From contig NC_050098.1 in NCBI RefSeq assembly GCF_902167145.1, positions 116,288,207-116,352,206 on the forward strand: a stretch of DNA of 64,000 nt, given 5' to 3'. Shown piece after piece: positions 12,597 through 25,866 of the stretch. The DNA comes from Zea mays. Its lineage: Eukaryota; Streptophyta; Magnoliopsida; Poales; Poaceae. Numbering within the stretch: position 1 is the first letter of the stretch; the number at the start of each line of letters is the position of its first letter. The notes beneath the pieces were generated by a model. It was not told where the DNA came from, made no database searches, and worked only from the letters and a program-made list of their open reading frames with translations. A program made the position numbers and the translations under genes.

Positions 12597-12830
12597 TCTG
12601 ATGCTGACGGTGCTTTATTTCTTCTTTGGCGGAACTATAACGCTAAACTCTCTGATTTTGGACTTTCTAAACTTGGGCTGACCGGTAGCAAGTCACATAT
12701 CACAACCAGGGTGATGGGAACGTTTGGCTATGCAGCTCCAGAGTACGTAGCAACCGGTATGTGTCCTCCTGCCTATCTCTCACCAGCTCCAGAGTAGTAG
12801 AGTACGTAGCAACCGGTATGGAAACAACGA
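12597..12830 (+). pseudogene. Receptor-like kinase exon fragment
   Basis: The reading [15 protein letters not shown] followed by [17 protein letters not shown] is the activation segment (DFG to APE, subdomains VII-VIII) of a plant receptor-like cytoplasmic kinase. The piece ends at an apparent splice donor (GTATGT at about 12757). The sequence around the exon end (CAGCTCCAGAGTA, and GTACGTAGCAACCGGTATG) then recurs at 12784-12820, an imperfect local duplication. No upstream catalytic lysine or downstream lobe is present nearby, and element B ends 115 bases upstream, so this is a relic. Which kinase it came from is unknown. Confidence 0.72.
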
Positions 12831-14992
12831 ACGAAGCTTCTGACTGGCCTGCAAATTTGCAATGCCGCCGATGGGCTGCTTGCGGTACGCTTAGCTGCTT
12901 TCCTGGTGGGCTTTGTTAGAAGACAATTAAATAATAGGCTTTTAACCTGAGAGGAAATATGAACTTGCATGGCAATGGACAATGGTGATGAAGGAATGGT
13001 TGGGTTTGACCATACCGCCACCAGTAGTAATGAACCCATAAACCTAGCGCGCGCAAATGCTGCACGAGACAGACAGTGTTCAGACGAGTGTATACCTGTC
13101 TGTGTGTCATAGTTGAGGATGGCGTTCATTGCTGTAGTTACTGAACTCGAAGCCAGCATGCATGTATGGATTACAGGTGCATCTCTCATGCTATACACTC
13201 GTTCTTGAGGCAAAGATTGCTGTCTGATTTACAAAGCAACATGAGCTGTTTTGCTGGAAGATCATCTGAACAGGAGAAACTTGTGAGTATTGTTTCCTAA
13301 TTTGATCTTTCGGTTTTTAAATTCATACACTTAGCTTTCCAACATTACTCGTTTTTACCCTTAGTCGTATTTTTCCCCCTCAGCTTTACTCTTCGGCTAC
13401 TATATAGCAGAAGAACAAAACCGAGTAAAAAAACACGACTAATGATAAAAATGAGGAATGACAAAACTGATAGGGTGTTCGGTTTAAGAAATAAACTCAT
13501 GATGTACCACCTTAACTTGAATGAAATGATTTCTCAAACCAAACAATCTCTAAGATTATATAGATTATATGAATACTGGACGCTACCCACACTAAGCGCA
13601 ACGGTGCGACTGTTTACTAGATCTATGTAGAACGCTTTATCGCGCAGGAGCCCTGAAAAACTTGCCGTTGCTATGGATGCGGTAGTCCGGGATGGAACAC
13701 TCGCACTCTAAAAAAGCACAGTACGTGCATTTTGATTTGGAATGCGACAACAACTTACTCGGTAGTTTGAGAGATCCTCAGAGGCCAACTTGTAATGTAT
13801 GAAACATTTAGCGAGAAAGAGAGAGAGGAAATAAACAGAACACAGTTCTTCGTCAGTTCACAGCTCCCTCACCATCTCAAATCGGCCTTCTCTCATACGA
13901 GTTTTTTTTTTTCTATTTCCTATATTTTCAAATAGGCATTCTTTGCAATGCGAGATTTTTTCTTTTTTTTTGAAAATAAATAGATTCTTGTATTGTATGA
14001 CTTATCTGAAGTTCCTGCGTTCCAAAAAGGTTTAGTTCAGCGGCTTACTCATTCTTATAACTATATATTTAAACTTTACTATATGAACAAGTGCAAAATA
14101 GTGATTTTAGATAAACTTTAGGCAGTGATTGTCAGCAGGAGCAGTATCTCGCGAGAAGGCGGTATTGTCAGTAACACCCTCCGGCCCCTAGTACTTGAGA
14201 AGTGTCGGTCGGCCAAGCCAGTCCTGATGCCCGCCCCCTCGTGTGTTGTAACATCAGCCAGCAGGTTATATTTAACTGCAATGACATCCTATTTATCATG
14301 TATGTGAGGTGAAAAAAGTAGGGTTACGTTGTTGTTGTGGCCTCACTCACGTTAACAATTTTGTGTGTAGGTTATTCTTTTTTTTTTTGAACTTTGAAAT
14401 TGGGAAATATACGCGGAACATTTTTGCTGAACCGGCCGGCAACAGGCTCGATCGAGCAGCAGCTAGCTTGTGTAGCTTGTGGCTGAGCAGCAGCTAGCTT
14501 GGTCCTCATCTCTCACCGCACTGCTAGCTGCTAGTACTGTGCTGCAGCGGAAAGGGCGCCGTCCGCCCGTGCGTCGTCGCCGTCGGCGATGGAGCGAGCG
14601 AGTGTCACCGACATGAACACGTACCTCGGTAACCGTGCAACTCCACGCTTTGGACGGTGGTGGTGGTGGATTCTTGCTGCCCCCCATGGCTTTTTTTAGT
14701 AGTTTTCCAAGACAGCTCAACGACACTGTATGTAATGTAGGGCGCCAGTCCTAGTTTAAACCGGTGACCACCGACCACACAGCTACTAGCTTGCGTGCGT
14801 GCCTAACCAAATTACTCTCCTAGCTTTTTTTTTGTCTGCGCGAAGCCAGCAGAGTGCTGCATTGGTGAGGGAATTACCAAACAGAATATACTTTATCAGT
14901 TTTCGTTCCAAATCATATATAGAATGTTTTGGCCCTTTTTTTTGTTGTTGTTCCACGCGCTACTTTTACTATATATATAGTTTATATATTAA
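12831..14992. other. Intergenic stretch without a supported gene
   Basis: Short open frames only, with no recognisable domain. Around 13470-13570 a segment starting GGGTGTTCGGTTTAAG and containing CTCAAACCAAAC looks like the ends of a decayed grass MITE, but no clean terminal repeat or target duplication can be drawn. Long A/T runs occur at 13900-13975, 14375-14390 and 14825-14835. Confidence 0.4.
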
Positions 14993-15025
14993 GAGCCCTG
15001 TGCTTCCAATAATAGAGGAAGCCTA
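14993..15025 (+). repeat. Left terminal inverted repeat of the Ulp1/FAR1 MULE
   Basis: GAGCCCTGTGCTTC is followed by a diverged A/T-rich part and GGAAGCC. It matches the reverse complement of 25505-25537. Confidence 0.65.
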
Positions 15026-15279
15026 TGCTAGTCAATATGCTCATTTGGATTGAACCAGACCTGGTCAACAGTTTCAAGTCACGGCGCCGTTACACCGTTT
15101 CCCACGTCAGTCCCAGCCACGATCCCTTGTTTCCCGGTTTCTAAAACCGTCTTCGCGCAATCAGCCCAGAGAAACTCGCGTCGATAGGAAGGAAACCCCA
15201 GTGACCGCGCCGTCCTTCCTTGCGTCTGAGGCGACTCGCCAGCGATTTCCGCCGCTCCAATCTAGCGCCGCTCCAATCC

Positions 15280-18200
15280 AGCTGAGCTCCTTCAATCTCC
15301 GAGCATTGGAGCCCGATTCAAGAGCCAATGCTTTCCCAGAAGTTCCAGGTAATCCAACTTGAAATACATCAAGTTTTCCGTCGATTCTTGAAGCATTTTT
15401 CGTTGATTGAAGTGGATTTGATTGTAACCCTTATTCTTCACCTAAATGTGTGATTTGTATCCGATTATACATCTCTCTAATCTGCTTATTGCGTCGCTCA
15501 TTGCATCTATCTTTTGTTCAGGAGCCCCGATCTTAGGGCATCTGCATTTCTTCTAGATCCAGTGTATCACTCGACATTCATAGACCTAGACGAAGGCAGT
15601 GGATCAGGTATTTATTCATGAGTTTGCAGAGAGTACCTTTATACAACATTAGTAACACATATATGCTTATTGTATTTGATATATATGCATATCGTCAAGA
15701 CTGTTTATGCACATTTGTACAAATGTTTTGAATATTGGTCGAGATAATATGCATAATTGTATTGTTCTATTTACTTCAATCATTAGTTTACACACTTGTT
15801 GTATTATATATAAAATATACTTATTGGATTTGATATTTATGCATATCGTCAATACTGTCTATGCTCATTTGTACAGATGTTTATGTAAGGTAATAAGCAT
15901 AATTGTATTGTTCTATTTAATTGAATCAGTAGTATACACTACTGTTTATTATATATAAATTCATACAGAAACTGTTATTTATGCAAAAGTTATTTAAATA
16001 TTCATTTTTGAATATGTGCTAAATGTGTATATTACTATGAACCAGTTATTAAAATATGTTGTATAGTTAGTTGATGCAAAAAGACACTTATTTTATCATG
16101 CTCCAGTTCCAATTATATGAAATATTAAATTAATCTTTATGTTTGTATATAACCATTGTTCATTAAATGTTGTCACATAAATGTAAAAGGTAGTTTAAGT
16201 TATGTAATTCCATTTAGCATTATGTAGTATGCATTGTAGATAGTTATAGTAAAAATTAGATTTTTTTGGCATATATCACTGTATTTAAAAACAACTTTTT
16301 TCAACAGATTTATTCAGTGTAAATCATGAGATCTGTTGATCGCCCTCCAAGTAATCCAAAAAGATTAACCATTGAGTCCAGTCAGGAGGTTTTTTCCATT
16401 GACATTTCCAGACGTACAAGATCTAGCAGCTCAGCTCATCAAGATGATAATCCACAAAATCAGAAGCAGAATGAGCCACAACCAACACCAGTTCATCGTT
16501 TTCGCAGAAAGGCTTTAGCTTGTCGTGTAAAAAGAAAACCTCCTGCTCCATCCACACTGTCCGACGATGATTTCATGGATGCTCCATCGTTGAAGCGCCA
16601 ATTCAGATCAACCTCACCTTCCCCTACAGAAAAAAACAGTGCAAAGAAGATAAAGGTCCCTTCTCCACAAGTTCCGAGTGTGAAAAGCAGTCCAAAGTTT
16701 GATATAGATGCCAAGTCTAATATCATTACAAAAAAAGTTCTCCTAAACAGAAGACTCCTAGAAAATCCCAGGTACTATGTATATATTTCTGTTTATTTTA
16801 TGTGTTAATTTTGGTGCCCAATCAATTTTGTATTTCCCCCCAAGTTACATTTATGTATATTATTATCTCAAAGTATGTTGTTTATTTTTTTTTAGTGTTG
16901 TAGAATAGTTATTCACAAGGTTCTAATAAATATCAATTGTATGTGTATATAGTACCCTTAGTTATAACAATATATATGCTTTGTGTATTAATGCATATTC
17001 ATTTATGCTTTCAGAAATTGAATATCTGCTGCATTCCTTATGATGTTATTGTCTCAACTTGGATAATGAGCGATCGGCAGCGCGATGCAGTCGCTAGGTT
17101 GGGATTTTCCAGTATATTTGATTTGCGAACTGATGTCTTAGAGAGCAGATCTCTCATTAGGTGGTTGATGGATAAATTGGATCCACATGACATGACCATA
17201 CGCCCAGGGGCTGGCAAGGAACTGAAGATAACAAAAGAGACGGTTCGTATTATTTTGGGTTTGCCATGTGCTGGAGGGGGCAGGGAGTTTACTGATTGGT
17301 ATGGTGAAGTGGATGCTGCTGCAAAACTTAGACGTGATCTCAAAGTTGGTAAAGAAGAATTTGATGTTGTCAAGCTTCAGGACAAGATAGTGCTTGGCAC
17401 TGATGATGAGTTATCAATCAGATGCTTTTTTCTGATTCTATTCAATCGACTTCTTTTTCCATCTGCTTCATGGGGCATTACAAACAATGAGGTACTAATG
17501 ACTTCAAACATGGCCCGAATGGCTGACATTGACTGGTGTCAACTAGTTTAAACGGATTTGTGTGATGCTGCCACATGTTGGCACAAAAGGAACAAAACAA
17601 ACATTACAGCAACAATATATGGATGTTCACTCATAGTTCTAGTAAGTAATTATTTTGTTCGCTGTGCATATATATGATATGCAAATATTTGTTTTGTACT
17701 AAGTTTATATTTTATTTCATTCATTTTTTTAGATTTACTATCTTGATCACTTACATCACCCTGCATCTCCTGATAACTAATATGGTACTCCCCGCATTAA
17801 GTTTTTTGATAATGAGACCATAAGAGATTTGGCTAGGGGTGACAGACGTCCACCCCGTAAAACTGGTGAACCATTCGGCTATGCAGAGGTTAGACATATC
17901 CATTTTTTTGTCCTGTTTTGCAGAAGTTTCAATTTTAATTACTGCTAACAGTTGTAACTGGACTTTATACAGTTTCGTAGCCGTTTAGAAACGTGTTACG
18001 TCATTGCACCAGAACGGCCCGTTTCTGCCGTTTTCAACATATATGTGCCACATATCAAGCATTTGATTGGCAACAAGTTGAAATGTTTGCCCTCTCAGCA
18101 TCGACCAATGTTTGAATCAATGTTTGACGCTCATGACAAAGAGGTGGATAAGTACTGTGATTCTCTTCAGCTGAGCCATCAGATGATTGTTTCGAAGCAG

Positions 18201-20652
18201 ATTGAACTATCTGAAACATTTGGTGAAATGATCGATGAAGTCCTGAGAGCTGCAACGCAGCGCGATTCACAGCAAGAAGGTTTTGTTATTTATGTTTATT
18301 TTTTATATTAATCAAGCTCACGAATTATTGCGGGGAAAATTATATTTAGTTATATGATCTCAGATACTTTAGTTTATGCAGCATTGTATATATAACTTAT
18401 GCATTAATTTATACTCATACAGTCACCAACACATTGCATTTGATTTTATTTTGATAGATCTCATTTATTTATGCATCCTGATAGTATATTGATGTAGTTT
18501 GCGATGATGTGTATGTTTAAACTTTTTTTATAACGATACATTTATATTTCTGGTTCATTTCAGTAACAACTACTTTATTATTATATTTTCCAAATGTAGG
18601 TATCCCCCCACTACCTCAATGTCTCCAACAAATGCTCCAGTATCCTCTCCACCTGTTCCAACCTCTGATAATAAACAACATGATTAGGAAGTACATGTTC
18701 CTTCTGATGATATCAAAGTATCAGAACAGGTAAGTTTTTTCATACAAACTTTATATATAAATCATGTATTAAATATAGCATACAAGTTATTGTTTACTCA
18801 AATTTCCTATGTTTCCATTACAGATTGTCAATGGAAACGTTTGCGAAAAAAAATTCAGTTATGGATGCCCCTATTTTTGACAAGACTCCAAAATCCCATG
18901 TTTGTTTTCCTTTATTCACAGTTATTATATTTTTCAATTACAATTTATGCCAGTAACAATAATATATATGCATGTTCTTATTTACTTTATTCACTAGGCT
19001 CCCACAACCGACAAGCTTGCTGCTCCTGAATTAACTCCAAACATAAATACTGTCAGTATTTATACCTTCATCATATTATGTTAATATTAGTTATAACCTA
19101 TGTTTGATTACGTTTATATTTATAATTTTATTGTTTTTTAGGAAGGACAAAAAACTGTTAAACATGATACTCCCGTATCTGGTGCACCCCAGTTTGACAA
19201 ACCCCCATTGACAGAAGTAAGTCATTTAATTTCATCTTATTATATTTTTGATATATATACACTAAAATACATAACAATTTATGTCATTCATTACTAACAA
19301 TTATATATATATTAGGCAACTACTGAACTTGTTGCAAAGGATAGTTCCTCTAAATCTAAGGTTGCTGATCTTCCCCACGTGTCGCGCGAAGAATGTGCTC
19401 GCAAACTATATAAATTCATTTTATCAGGACAACTAGATCCGAGCATGTATGTATTCGTTATTCAAACTTCAATGCAGTATAATTAGACGATTTCTAATTA
19501 AAGTTTCATTTTTTCCTAGGTCCATCATTGATTTTGGAGGATTTGGAGGTTTTGTCCTCGATGTTGTCCAATCGTTTGGTCCTAATAAATGCCTTGAGAA
19601 TATTTTCATGCAGGGTTTTATCGACTGTATTCGTGATGATGATGTATTATACAATCCAGATACATTAATCAACACTCTAATATTGAATGTCAATGTTGGG
19701 GTATTTTTTTATCTACAACTTTGTATCATATTTCAACCCTTACTGTATAAATATATAATACTAATCAATATATTTTTTTGTCCAGACCGTTTTGAATATC
19801 GAGGAGTTTGAACAGCACAGTTCAAATCCCCAGCCCTTCTCAACATCAGTTCTTAAAGAACAACTAGAACCGATGCTTCCTCCAGATGAAGTTCTGAACC
19901 AAATAAAATTGGTGAGCCCCAATCAGTTTTATTTGTAAGAATATTTTAATGTTCTGCTGGTTATAAGTTATATTTTACGTTATCTTTAATTTCCCATACA
20001 CCTCTTATTGTTCATTCATAAACTTATACATATACCTTGACAGATACTGGTTCCTATGCTACGCCGTAGCCACTGGACCCTTTATGCAATCAACTTTGAA
20101 CTTCGTCGAATAGACATTCTAGATTCAAATCCTTATGGTACATTGCTTGGAGGCACTACCTGGAAACAAATCCACAATGATCAATTGCTGATAAATGGAA
20201 CGAAGGTACCTTGGTCCAAATTAATAATGAGAAGACTTAGCATTGCGTTACATGAAGCTCGACCAGATTCAAGTATACCAAAGTTTGGCAACTACAAGAT
20301 TGGCCTTCTTCCCAATTGTCCAACCATGTCTCCAGGGTCAAATGATTGTGATTTTTTTGTCGCAAACTTCCTCCGATGCTACGATTTTGATGATGGCGAC
20401 TTATCAGAATTTGTTGTACCGGTATGTTTACTAAATTAGTGTTTTGATCATGCATATATTACTCCTTCATACTTATTCTTAGCATTAATTCATCTATTAT
20501 GATTATTTCAGGATGAACCATTGGACCAACGTGCTTTTGTTCTGCATTACCTGACCTTTCATCGCAACAACAGGGTTTGCCCCCTCCCTGCAGAACGGCT
20601 GCCTTTCAAGTATGTTCCAAGGAAACGGCGTTGTTTGAAAGCCAAGACTTAG
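15280..20652 (+). pseudogene. Ulp1-like cysteine protease gene in MULE (multi-exon, broken)
   Basis: A GC-rich untranslated leader (about 15080-15346, donor at 15347) and a second leader exon (about 15523-15606) precede a coding start at 16326. The N-terminal exon is basic and Ser/Pro-rich. The exon at 17015-17641 has a region like the plant-mobile/ULP N-terminal domain (RWLMDKLDP, ITKETVRIILGLPCAGG). The C-terminal exons (about 19320-20650) form a C48 peptidase domain, with the histidine in SHWTLYAINF, the aspartate in DILDSNPYG and the cysteine in GSNDCDFFVANFL. It ends RRCLKAKT at 20650. In-frame stops at 17549 and 17778 and an unclear phase between the first coding exons indicate a pseudogene. 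Known Ulp1 proteins remove SUMO from targets; the role of MULE-carried copies is unknown. Confidence 0.75.
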
Positions 20653-21402
20653 ATATCACAGCTGAACTTGATTCCCTATGGGATCCCCAAAATGTTTATG
20701 TTACTTAAGTCACTTATGTTAGGTGTTGCCCATGTGTATGATACTCCCCATGACACTTATGTTCGATGTGTCCAGTGTCTATGCTACTTCGTATCAGTTT
20801 CTATTTCAAGTGTGTAAAACATAAGTGTTCCCAGACTGTATACTTATGGTATCTGTTATGAACTTATATGGTTTTCATTTCTAGATTATGAGATGGTTAG
20901 TCATTTTTGCCCAATGTTTGGCGTATTTCTATTATCATATTATATTTAATATTCAAGTTTTATGCAACCTATATACTGCCGTATTTTATATACAGTAGGT
21001 CCCTTTTTTACACATTTACCATGATAATTATGCTAACTGTGACTAGTGCTTATGCTACAACCTTTTCTCGTGTATATGTAGTGTGAACCCCGAAGTATGC
21101 ACTCTCATTTGCTTAGTTATGTTAAGTGTATTGAGTATTTATATCATTTATGTCCAGATCGACCGGTTGCTAAACTTTTAATGCCAAGTGTTGGTATATA
21201 TTCAGTTTTCATAATTTGTGTAATGGTCTAGTTTACGCAACATATAATAGTATTATATCAACGCATTATATAAACCAGCCATGCAAAATATTAATTTCCA
21301 AAAACTAAAACATAGGTCATTGTGCTATTACAACTTTATACTACATCAACCACTCTTTAGTCACACTTCAAATTATTCACCCAATTCCATATGCTCAGCG
21401 GC

Positions 21403-24400
21403 TTATTCAATTTCTACTTCTTCATCAATACGATGTTTTTTAGCAGTCGATGTTTCATTCCACTGTGGAGCAGTTGTTTTATTGTTTAGTCTTGATCCGG
21501 TCGGTCGTCCTCTCTTTCGATTAGCCAGTTTTGCTAGTCTTGCCCTGTTCTCTTCCACAGACAGACACGTTCTGCTGTTATGTCCACCTGCTATTCCACA
21601 CAATTGGCATCTCCTATTCTTCTTTTTTTCTCCTTTCGCACCTAGTTTCATAATCCTATATTCTGTATTTTTTATTGTCCGTCCTTTTGGCCTTGCACGA
21701 TCCGACATACTCAGATTTATAACATCCACATTAAAATTCAACTTTTGTATAATAAAAGAAGTTCTTAATTAGCATACGCATATTTACATAAAGTATCTTT
21801 CTACTGATCAGTAAAATCCTTTTTCAATGCTCACCTTCTTAGCTTCTGAAGATGCACCAATATGTTCCATTTGTTCATATGCTACGTGACACGGAGAACT
21901 TGTATCACCAACCTCAGGTGGAAATCTCAGGTTGTCCACCTATATAGCACAACCCAAATACATCAACATTTCCATGCAACATAAACATATATTTTCATTA
22001 TATACAAATGAACAAAAAAATTTTAATATGTACCTGGTTACCAGATGTTGTTACTGTTAACGCATGTTCACATCCAGTTATGGTGTTATGCTCATCCTAC
22101 AACATAAAACTTGATTAGTTCATTGATTTTATATATTCATTATATACAATACTTCATGCAATATTATATATTTATCTTTTACATACCATTTTTTGGCATG
22201 TAATTGTATTGTCATCTTCCATCCCATCGCCAACATTATTATTATTTAATTCTCCTTCCTGGTTCAAATAATATGTTACCATGCATACTATATGTTACAA
22301 ATAGTATAACATTTAAACAACTGGAATATTATTACCTTGTTTTCCTCATCATCACTAACATCATATGACTCATTACATCCAATATCTGGCTCTAATCGAC
22401 ATAGAACGCTATCGAGCTCCTCCAACACATCCATTGCCTTATCGTACCCTGCTTTTGACATACACGCCTGGCGAACCACTTTTATTGTTTTCGTTAGCAA
22501 CATTTTCTGTCTATATGATATAGTAACTCCATCCTTTCCCCTGAAGCTCTTATCAATTCTTTCAAACGGTACATCTTTTCTTGATGAGACAGTGTACCTT
22601 TGCAATATATACTTTGAAGGTATCTTTTCTACTTGAAGATGCTTGAAGGCTCTTAAAAGATGAACACACAATAGACCTTAAAACAAATTAAAACCAACCC
22701 TTATTTTTAACGATATATATTAATTTGTACTTCAATAAACAAATTATTTAGCATGCAAATTTACTATTTTACTCAACACAATATGTACAAACCTGTATGT
22801 TCCCACTATTTGCACTTGCATGTATACTCCCCAGCTTCTATGTCCGCTGTTATCTTGAATTGATGTTGTCCCCACACAATTTTATTAGACCGTTTTGTAT
22901 GTTGTACGATCCAATCTTTATCATAATCGTCTGTGTCCTTTAATATTTTGTATGCAGTGGCGTATTTCATTGATTCCTCAAATCTATTCATAACAGCTCT
23001 GGTGTATGCTCTAGACACTCTTACTTCGAACCTATACAATGTATCTGTTGTCCTTGGTCCCTATAAGATGTTATTATCATAATTAAACAAAGTATTTACA
23101 TAAACATGTATGTCGTACAGTAATAATAATAAGCACGACATACCTTGCTCATCAATGCCTCCTTTGATTCTTTCATTTTCCTGCTGTGCAACATTTTCAT
23201 CATTTGTTTAGCGAACTCATGCAGAGGGGTGTTCGCATCTACATGTGATTGCTTCACTAATCTGTTCATGCTCTCACTTCGTTGTGTAGATACCATTACC
23301 CAACAGAAGTCATTTTAAAAAAATGCTGGTATCCATTCTTTCCTTATTTCATATAGTTTGCGTAGAGTCATATCTTCATGAAGATTGAACTCCTCTAGCA
23401 TCATTTCCCAGGCACATTCAAACTCATGAGGAGTTAATGGATGATGTATAATAGATTGGAATGTTGTTTTAAAATCCTTATCAGCAAACCTTGCATATAT
23501 CTCATTTAAGAATGGCATAAATCTGTTCTGGACATGCCATAAACACAGTCTGTGAACTGTTTTTGGAAATACAGTTCTTAGAGCAATTGGCATTGCAGGA
23601 TCTTGATCTGCAATTGCTCACAAACTATTAATTTACTTTCACAATAAATTAATTCACTTTTTTGCATAACAAATTGACATACCTCATACCTGTTAGCATA
23701 ACTCTCGGACCCTCGCATCCCATACATGTTTTGAATGAATTGAAAGCCCATTCAAAAGTCTGCACTGTTTCATCTCCCAACAAAATAAATCCAAACACTG
23801 TACACTGCAGATGGCTGTTAGCTCCAACAAACATGTCCAGTGGTTTATCATATATATTTGTCTTGTGTGTTGTATCAAATGTCACAGCATCACCATAATC
23901 TGCATATTCCCCCTGCATACTTGCGTGTGACCAAAAAATACTCACTATTTTTCCATCATTGTCTAGCTGAAAATCACAAAAAAATTGTGGATTCTGTTTC
24001 TTGCATTCTGTAAAGAAAGCCAAAATTTTGGCTACATCATTTGCGCAGTTTTCTCGTCTCCTTGCTGCTCTCCTACATTTGTTTGCACAAAAAATGATTA
24101 TACAAACATTTGCTATAGTAATATTTATGGCACTAAATGTATACACATGAAACAAAAAAAATAGTGCTTACATATTTTTCAGATCTTGAGCAGTTACCGG
24201 TACATTCTCTGGCCCATCATGCATTTCTGATATAAAATCAACTATGCAATGCTGCGGCACTCGGCTATCATGCATTGCATCAACAAAATTTATGAATTCA
24301 GCATCCCTACTTTTGTTGCAACGTAAATGTTGTTTCTCTGCTTCGTCAGTTATGAACTCATGGTTATGCTCCAAGTTTACCAGCTCAATTTTTGCAGCTA

Positions 24401-24997
24401 CAACCATTTTTTGTTCATCATCATATATTTTTTTAATTTTATTCCAGCCTTACATTGCGTACGCCCCGAAGTCCTATTCCTCATCCTAGGTGTATCATTC
24501 GATTTTGGTGCACTTTTTACCTTCACGTGAACAATTTATCCACTTACTGAATGTCTTCTCTCTGTATTTCTTCAGTGGAAATCCAACTTCATATGCATAC
24601 CTTTTATAGAATTTATATGCATCATCAACATCCTTGAAAGTCATCCCTACCATTGGCACTATAGTTGGATCAATGTTTTTTTCTGCAAATTAATTGACAT
24701 TGTTGTTTGTACGATGGAATATGATCATAACAATCTAATCAATCAAGAATCAAACACAACAATTGGACTTACATGTGAATGCAGTATTTGAGGCGTATCC
24801 ATCTCCCTGGAGCTAATATTGGACATAGGAGGTCGGACCCTTTGTTCTCCTTCTTCCCCTATGCTCATCTCGTCGATTACAGGACCCAGTAGAGCAGGAG
24901 GTGTGACTAGTGAGTTACCATCAACTCCTCCCTCTGTCTCTGGATCAAGATGAACGCCACCTCCTACCATCGCCGGCGACTCTCCAGAGCCGGCCAT
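21403..24997 (-). pseudogene. FAR1/MULE-type transposase gene (multi-exon, broken)
   Basis: Exons on the minus strand include 24997-24773 (MAGSGESPAM start), 24682-24172 (FAR1 DNA-binding domain with TFKDVDDAYKFYKRYA and LEHNHEF), about 24074-23690 and 23612-23156 (MULE core: TFDTTHKTN, DQDPAMPIAL, CLWHVQNRF), about 23062-22788 and 22672-22335 (SWIM finger CKC...CVH), and 21741-21403 (zinc knuckle CQLCGIAGGHNSRTC with one extra residue, then AT-hook KRGRP). Lesions: an extra base in the T5 run at 24514-24518 shifts the FAR1 domain, a stop at 23315-23317 follows WIPAFF, and a stop at 22806-22808 lies inside the SWIM motif. Several terminal exons are short and uncertain. The family moves Mutator-like elements; FAR1/FHY3 transcription factors descend from it. 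Confidence 0.78.
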
Positions 24998-25504
24998 CTC
25001 CACCTCCAAATAGTTATGCAGGCCTTGTGGTGTTTTTTCCGATGAAAGGAAATCACAGATACTATACAAGTAACCGCATCCACGTTTCCAGGGTATTTCC
25101 ATTATTTTCCGAAACCGTCCCGATATTCTAGCGATGTACATATAAAACTAATTTCCCTAACACAACACTTACGCACAATGACTCAACATTTTACGCCACA
25201 ACGTATATACTATTTATGCACTTTTTGTACACTACCGATTCTATGCCATATCCTTCAACATCTTATTCTACATTCTATTTACCCGCCGCCATTTCACCCC
25301 ATGCAAGATCCATAAATTTCGCGCCCACGTAACAGAGTAATCACGTTTGCATGTGGAAATTATTCCCTATAATTCCGCACCACTTCCAAATGTTTACCGC
25401 CTTGCCATTGAACCAACCGCGTAACGGCGTCGTCTGCCCTGCATGCCGTCTGTCCGCGTAACACAGGCGCGCCTGTCTCAGCGGACCAGACCACGTAACC
25501 GACC

Positions 25505-25537
25505 TGGGCTTTCTTTAATATCCGAAGCACAGGGCTC
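25505..25537 (-). repeat. Right terminal inverted repeat of the Ulp1/FAR1 MULE
   Basis: Ends GAAGCACAGGGCTC on the + strand, the inverse of the left end. It is followed by a short spacer and a (TA)n tract. Confidence 0.65.
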
Positions 25538-25866
25538 ACGTTATACCTGCTATATATATATATATATATTGTGTATTTTAGTTTGTGGATGTACATACCC
25601 CAAGACTCCCTGTCCGACCAGAGCACCTAACACGCCGAGCACGCCTCCCCATAAGAGCACGCCCTCGGCCCTCCTGTACGTGCGCCTCCCTGCCCCTCGC
25701 CGCCGCCGCACGCCTCCCTGTCCCCGCGCCACCATCTCCCCCCCTCCCCGCCGCCGAGCGCTCCCTGTCCCGCGCGCCTCTTTGTCAGCGCGCCTCCCTG
25801 TCCTCCGCCGCCGCGCCTCCCTCACCCGTCGACTCCTCCTTCCTCTGATCCTCTAACACTAGATCC

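Larger units (their letters stand above)
14993..25537. mobile_element. Mutator-like element carrying Ulp1-like and FAR1-type transposase genes
   Basis: Terminal inverted repeats of about 33 bases: the left end begins GAGCCCTGTGCTTC (14993) and the right end, read in reverse, begins with the same 14 bases (ending at 25537); about 25 of the first 32 positions match. Inside are a (+) Ulp1-type protease gene and a (-) FAR1/MULE-type transposase gene, converging. This pairing is known for plant MULEs that carry ULP-like genes. Exact outer ends and the 9-base target duplication are not resolved because both flanks are TA-rich. Both genes contain stops or frameshifts, so this copy is probably not autonomous. 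Confidence 0.75.

Noticed and set aside
13442..13630. Complete Tourist MITE near 13470
   Set aside because: Only loose matches to grass MITE ends; no terminal inverted repeat pair or TTA/TAA duplication could be placed.
21281..21772. Plus-strand frame with hydrophobic Phe/Ser-rich sequence
   Set aside because: It is the complement of the transposase zinc-knuckle/AT-hook exon.
24743..25141. Transposase start upstream of 24997
   Set aside because: The extra 48 residues have no family-like content; MAGSGESP at 24997 is a better start with a GC-rich, acidic first exon.
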